From positions 124,001 to 188,000 of the forward strand of contig CAZYZX010000006.1 of assembly GCA_964652025.1 (NCBI GenBank): a DNA stretch of 64,000 nt. The letters run 5' to 3'. Positions 60,680-64,000 of this stretch are shown piece after piece (position 1 is the first letter of the stretch; the number at the start of each line of letters is the position of its first letter). The notes under the pieces are model-generated. The model was not told the origin of the DNA. It saw only the letters and a list, made by a program, of their open reading frames with translations, and searched no databases. The stretch is from JAEXOD01 sp964652025 (GTDB lineage Bacteria > Bacteroidota > Ignavibacteria > Ignavibacteriales > Melioribacteraceae). The position numbers and the translations under genes were made by a program.

Positions 60680-61656
60680 CAAAAAGATTATTTTATATAT
60701 TACCTAGTGTAATTATTCTTTCTTTTGTGGTAATTATATTTGCTGTTTTATTTGGAAGCTATAAAATAGAAATTAAAGATGTATTTAGTTACATACTAAA
60801 TACATTGCCCAAAGATAGTGAAATTAGCACAATATTAGATATTCGGTTTGCACGGGTTATTTTGGCATTTTGTGTTGGTGCTGGTTTAAGTGTAACAGGG
60901 GCAGTTTTTCAAGCTATTTTAATTAATCCACTTGCAGAGCCATATATTTTAGGAGTTAGTAGTGGTGGAACTTTTGGCGCAATTTTGGCAATATTTTTAG
61001 GTTTATCCTTTGCAATGGTTACTTTTTTTGCCTCGGCTGGTTCTATTTTAATTATTGTTTTAGTTTTTATTTTGGCAAGACGTTATGGAGAGCTTGAGCC
61101 CAATACTTTATTATTAACAGGTATAATGATAAGCGCTTTTTTTAGTGCGTTAATTCTATTGCTTATCACCTTATTGAATGATAGTTTAAGAACAGCAGTA
61201 TTTTGGATGATTGGCAACTTAGCTAATGCAGACCCTAAAGCAATTTTTGTAATTTTACCAGCTACATTTATTTTGTCTTTTATTTTGTTTTTATTTTCAC
61301 AAAAATATAATTTAATTGCATTAGGAAACGAGCATGCAATTAGTTTAGGAGTAAATACAAAATTAATTAAAACTATTAGTTATTTTGCTGCCAGTTTATT
61401 AATTGGTTTTATTGTTTCTGTAAGTGGAATAATTGGATTTGTTGGCTTAATTATTCCTCATATAACACGCATGTTATTTGGTAACGATAACCGTATTGTA
61501 TTGCCAGTATCTTTTTTTATTGGGGGAATTTATTTAATAATAGCAGATACTATAGCCCGCACATTACTTTTGCCAAGTGAAATACCAGTTGGCGCTATAA
61601 CGGCTTTAGCTGGTGCACCGGTATTTATTTACTTAATACGCAAAAAAGGCATTTAG
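60655..61656 (+). CDS. FecCD/BtuC-family ABC transporter permease
   Basis: A 333-residue inner-membrane permease with about nine to ten helices for iron-siderophore, heme or cobalamin uptake. Family motifs: RFARVILAFCVGAGLSVTGAVFQAILINPLAEPYILGVSSGG near residue 65-105, and SGIIGFVGLIIPHITRMLFGNDNR near 262-285. The start ATG lies 25 bases inside obgE. No matching ATPase or binding-protein gene follows; the next gene is an unrelated ATPase. Partners must be elsewhere. Substrate cannot be told. Confidence 0.9.
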   Translation: MGKSYQAITKRLFYILPSVIILSFVVIIFAVLFGSYKIEIKDVFSYILNTLPKDSEISTILDIRFARVILAFCVGAGLSVTGAVFQAILINPLAEPYILGVSSGGTFGAILAIFLGLSFAMVTFFASAGSILIIVLVFILARRYGELEPNTLLLTGIMISAFFSALILLLITLLNDSLRTAVFWMIGNLANADPKAIFVILPATFILSFILFLFSQKYNLIALGNEHAISLGVNTKLIKTISYFAASLLIGFIVSVSGIIGFVGLIIPHITRMLFGNDNRIVLPVSFFIGGIYLIIADTIARTLLLPSEIPVGAITALAGAPVFIYLIRKKGI

Positions 61657-61844
61657 TTTTATTTCTTTTCTTTAGTTCTCATCTTTTTAAATTTATATGG
61701 TTTTTAATTAAAAAAATGCATAAGATTTCACTTTTTATAAAATTTTAACAAAAAATAAATATTGCTCATATTGACAAATTTAAAATTATTATTTATTATG
61801 CAATAAAAATTATTATTTATATAATTATTAAAAAAAGTATAATT

Positions 61845-63344
61845 ATGAAATTTTATTTTAGAGAAAAAGAGATAGAGCACTTTGATAAGGTAGATAACCT
61901 TACAAAAGATAGAACCGCATTGACGGTTTTGTATGGCAATCGCAAAGTTGGGAAAACGGAATTTATAAAGGAATTTTTATCTAAAAGAAAAGGAATTTAT
62001 TTAAGTATTAGTACCAATAATAGTAAGCAGCAGCTTGCAGATATTACTACTTATTTAAAGTCTATTCATACACTAAATACATTTATCCCCACATTTACTA
62101 GTTTTACTGAATTGTTGGAATTCTTTTTTTATTTAGCTAAAGAGGAAAGATTTTATTTAGCAATTGATGAAATCCAAAATTTTGAGATTATTGAAAAAGG
62201 TTTTGCATTTGAATTCAAAAACCTTTTAGAAAAATATAGTAAAAATAGCAAACTGTTTATTACTTTAATTACATTTAATTTACACACAATAAATCAAATC
62301 TTTAACAGCAAAGATGCACCCTTATATGAAGTTGCTGATGCTTTAATTAAAATTCACCCTTTTAATCTTCAAAATGTTATTGCAATTTATAAAGATAATA
62401 ACTCTTTACTAAGTATTAATGAAATTATAAAAGTTTATTTGGTATTTGGCGGTTTACCAAAGTTTTATTACTTAATTGATGTTTATAAACTTTGGAATTC
62501 TGATTTAAATGAAGTTTTAAAGTCTTTAGTAATAGAAGATTATGCACCTTTAGGAATTACTTACAAAGAAACAATCCTTACAGATTTTACAAGAATCAAT
62601 AAAACTTATCTATCAATATTACAAGCAATAGCATTAGGTAAAAGAACTATTTCTGAAATTTCTGAAAGTGTAAATATGCCGGCAACTACTGTTATGAAGT
62701 ATCTTATTGAATTAAACGGAAACAAAAACATTACTACAAGAAAATTACCAATACACTTGCCCGATAAATCTGCTGAAAAGTTTGGTAAATATTTTATTAA
62801 TAGTTTTTTTGATAACTTTTGGTTTAGATTTGTGCACCCCAACCAAATTTATTTTGAGCTTAGAGATAAAGAGAATATTTTAGAAATGCTTAAGCTTAAT
62901 ATAATTGAATACTTATTCGAACGAGCTTATTCACTTCTTAAAGAGTTTTTTGTTTATAATTTAAATAGTTCATTAATTAATGAGTATTTCCCTTATAAAA
63001 TTACAGAGTTTGGACCTATTTGGAATCGAAAAGCCTCAATAGATTTAGCTCTTGTTTCTAGTCATGAAAAAAAACTTTTACTTATACAAGTGTTAAATAA
63101 AGATACTTTAGAAGAGAGGAATAATTTTTTAAAGCTAATTAAGGAAATAAGGAATATTTATGAGGGATATAAAATAAAATTAATGATTTTAAGCAGGTCT
63201 TTATTAAGTAAAGATGAACTGCAGAAAATTGATACCCCAGATATAGTGAACTTGGAAATTAGAGAATTTTTGAGAAAGATTGAGATAGAAGAGGAAAGTT
63301 TATTAGAAGATTATCACTATAAAAGTGAAAAAACTGTTGCTTAG
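61845..63344 (+). CDS. AAA/STAND-type ATPase with DUF234-like C-terminus
   Basis: A 499-residue protein of the archaeal-ATPase/DUF234 type. The P-loop is Y30-GNRKVGKTE (K37), Walker B-like FYLAIDEIQNF near 115, and a helical/winged-helix middle segment (TISEISESVNMPATTVMKYL, about 265-285) that may bind DNA. The C-terminal part has the restriction-endonuclease-like FGPIWNRKASIDLALVSSHEKKLLLIQV. Many such proteins occur in Bacteroidota and archaea; the function is not established. It has its own 188-base AT-rich upstream region. Confidence 0.8.
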   Translation: MKFYFREKEIEHFDKVDNLTKDRTALTVLYGNRKVGKTEFIKEFLSKRKGIYLSISTNNSKQQLADITTYLKSIHTLNTFIPTFTSFTELLEFFFYLAKEERFYLAIDEIQNFEIIEKGFAFEFKNLLEKYSKNSKLFITLITFNLHTINQIFNSKDAPLYEVADALIKIHPFNLQNVIAIYKDNNSLLSINEIIKVYLVFGGLPKFYYLIDVYKLWNSDLNEVLKSLVIEDYAPLGITYKETILTDFTRINKTYLSILQAIALGKRTISEISESVNMPATTVMKYLIELNGNKNITTRKLPIHLPDKSAEKFGKYFINSFFDNFWFRFVHPNQIYFELRDKENILEMLKLNIIEYLFERAYSLLKEFFVYNLNSSLINEYFPYKITEFGPIWNRKASIDLALVSSHEKKLLLIQVLNKDTLEERNNFLKLIKEIRNIYEGYKIKLMILSRSLLSKDELQKIDTPDIVNLEIREFLRKIEIEEESLLEDYHYKSEKTVA

Positions 63345-63350
63345 GGGGGA

Positions 63351-64000
63351 ATGAATATGCAAGCAATTTATAATATTATTAAAGAATTTGAAGAATATAA
63401 GCTACTAAATATAATTTATCCAATATTAAAAAGAAGTATTGATATTATCACATCTTTGTTTTTACTGTTGTTGTTTTTACCATTATTATTAGTATTTGCT
63501 ATAATTATATTTGTACAAACTAAATCTAATCCAATTTATGTACAAAAACGTGGTTTAACACTTAACAAATATACTTTTAATATTTATAAACTAAGGACTT
63601 TATATCCAAATAAGGTAAATCCTACTAATGCTAATAAAAACATATTAATTCAATCCAATTATGCAAATAGTGTAATACCAATTGGTTCCTTTTTAAGGCG
63701 TACAGGTATTGATGAAATACCACAGTTAATCAACGTGCTTTTAGGAGATATGAGCTTAATTGGTCCTCGTCCACTATCTATACATGATTTAAAAATTATT
63801 AAAAATTACATGCCAAGTTTATATGCACGCAGAGATGCGCTAAATGTTAAACCAGGAATTAGTGGTTATTGGCAAATTTTTGGTTATAGAGAAAAAGGAC
63901 CAGAAAACTTAATTGAATGTGATGAATATTACCAAAATAATAAATCTTTTTTATTAGACATTTTTTTAATGGTAATGACTTTACCTCTTATGGTTTTTGC
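63351..64000 (+). CDS. Bacterial sugar transferase (undecaprenyl-phosphate type), 3' truncated by the window
   Basis: A partial frame of 216 codons that runs off the window end. An N-terminal hydrophobic helix (LFLLLLFLPLLLVFAIIIF, about 34-52) precedes VQKRGLTLNKYTFNIYKLRTL, LRRTGIDEIPQLINVLLGDMSLIGPRP and KPGISGYWQI, all marks of the WbaP/PglC-type phosphoglycosyl transferases that start polysaccharide or glycoprotein assembly. The RBS AGGGGGGA lies directly before ATG 63351; a second ATG at 63357 is possible. It begins 6 bases after the ATPase stop. Confidence 0.92.
   Translation, partial: MNMQAIYNIIKEFEEYKLLNIIYPILKRSIDIITSLFLLLLFLPLLLVFAIIIFVQTKSNPIYVQKRGLTLNKYTFNIYKLRTLYPNKVNPTNANKNILIQSNYANSVIPIGSFLRRTGIDEIPQLINVLLGDMSLIGPRPLSIHDLKIIKNYMPSLYARRDALNVKPGISGYWQIFGYREKGPENLIECDEYYQNNKSFLLDIFLMVMTLPLMVF

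Overview
The window is a low-GC bacterial chromosome segment, gene-dense, with most genes intact. A type A Por/T9SS sorting tail on a secreted protein, a single-polypeptide Bacteroidetes-type SdhC, an 11-gene nuo operon without nuoEFG, an alpha-beta fused 2-oxoacid dehydrogenase E1 and the sequence TAnnTTTG upstream of some genes all point to the Bacteroidota/Chlorobiota/Ignavibacteria side of the FCB group. I cannot name a genus or species from the sequence alone. I saw no rRNA, tRNA, CRISPR array, integrase or intact transposase.

Layout. 1-5.6 kb: the end of an outer-membrane barrel protein, a TPR protein, a membrane-anchored charged protein and a RecQ helicase. 5.8-11.1 kb: 3-hydroxyacyl-CoA dehydrogenase, acetate kinase, a MarC-family protein, an SDR oxidoreductase and a COG2509-like flavoprotein. 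11.1-15.4 kb (minus strand): an MmgE/PrpD family protein, a CitD-CitE fusion and CitF. 15.5-18.0 kb: a PAS-only sensor and an EamA permease, divergent. 18.1-24.8 kb: a lipoate module (lpd, lipB, E1, E2, lipA). 24.8-25.4 kb: coaE.

25.4-31.1 kb is visibly more AT-rich than its flanks and looks like an acquired defence locus. It holds a 1038-aa protein with an N-terminal GHKL/sacsin-like ATPase and a C-terminal DarT-like ADP-ribosyltransferase. This gene overlaps a DarG-like macrodomain gene. Next comes a structured non-coding segment closed by a 12-bp a1/a2-like inverted repeat and a terminator, then a retron-like reverse transcriptase gene broken by two homopolymer frameshifts and one in-frame TGA. 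This is the most interesting part of the window.

31.2-36.3 kb (minus strand) is an unusual operon: a permease, a hydantoinase/oxoprolinase A-type protein, a small flavoprotein and a NanE-like epimerase. 36.4-39.0 kb: an SpmA-SpmB fused membrane protein and a D-2-hydroxyacid dehydrogenase. 39.1-49.4 kb: nuoABCDHIJKLMN. 49.5-50.9 kb: a small unknown gene, an IscA/ErpA-type protein and a Fe/Mn superoxide dismutase with a possible Tat signal. 50.9-54.3 kb (minus strand): a T9SS-exported YCF48-like protein and a class III nucleotide cyclase. 54.5-57.8 kb: sdhCAB. 58.0-61.7 kb: a very acidic protein, the GTPase Obg and a FecCD-type permease. 61.8-64.0 kb: a DUF234-type ATPase and a sugar transferase that runs off the end.

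The metabolic genes fit a respiratory heterotroph: complex I and succinate dehydrogenase/fumarate reductase feed the quinone pool, a lipoylated 2-oxoacid dehydrogenase makes acyl-CoA, and acetate kinase and a citrate-lyase-like enzyme handle acetate and tricarboxylates. No gene-free stretch exceeds 300 bases; the longest (29233-29472) holds the putative ncRNA.
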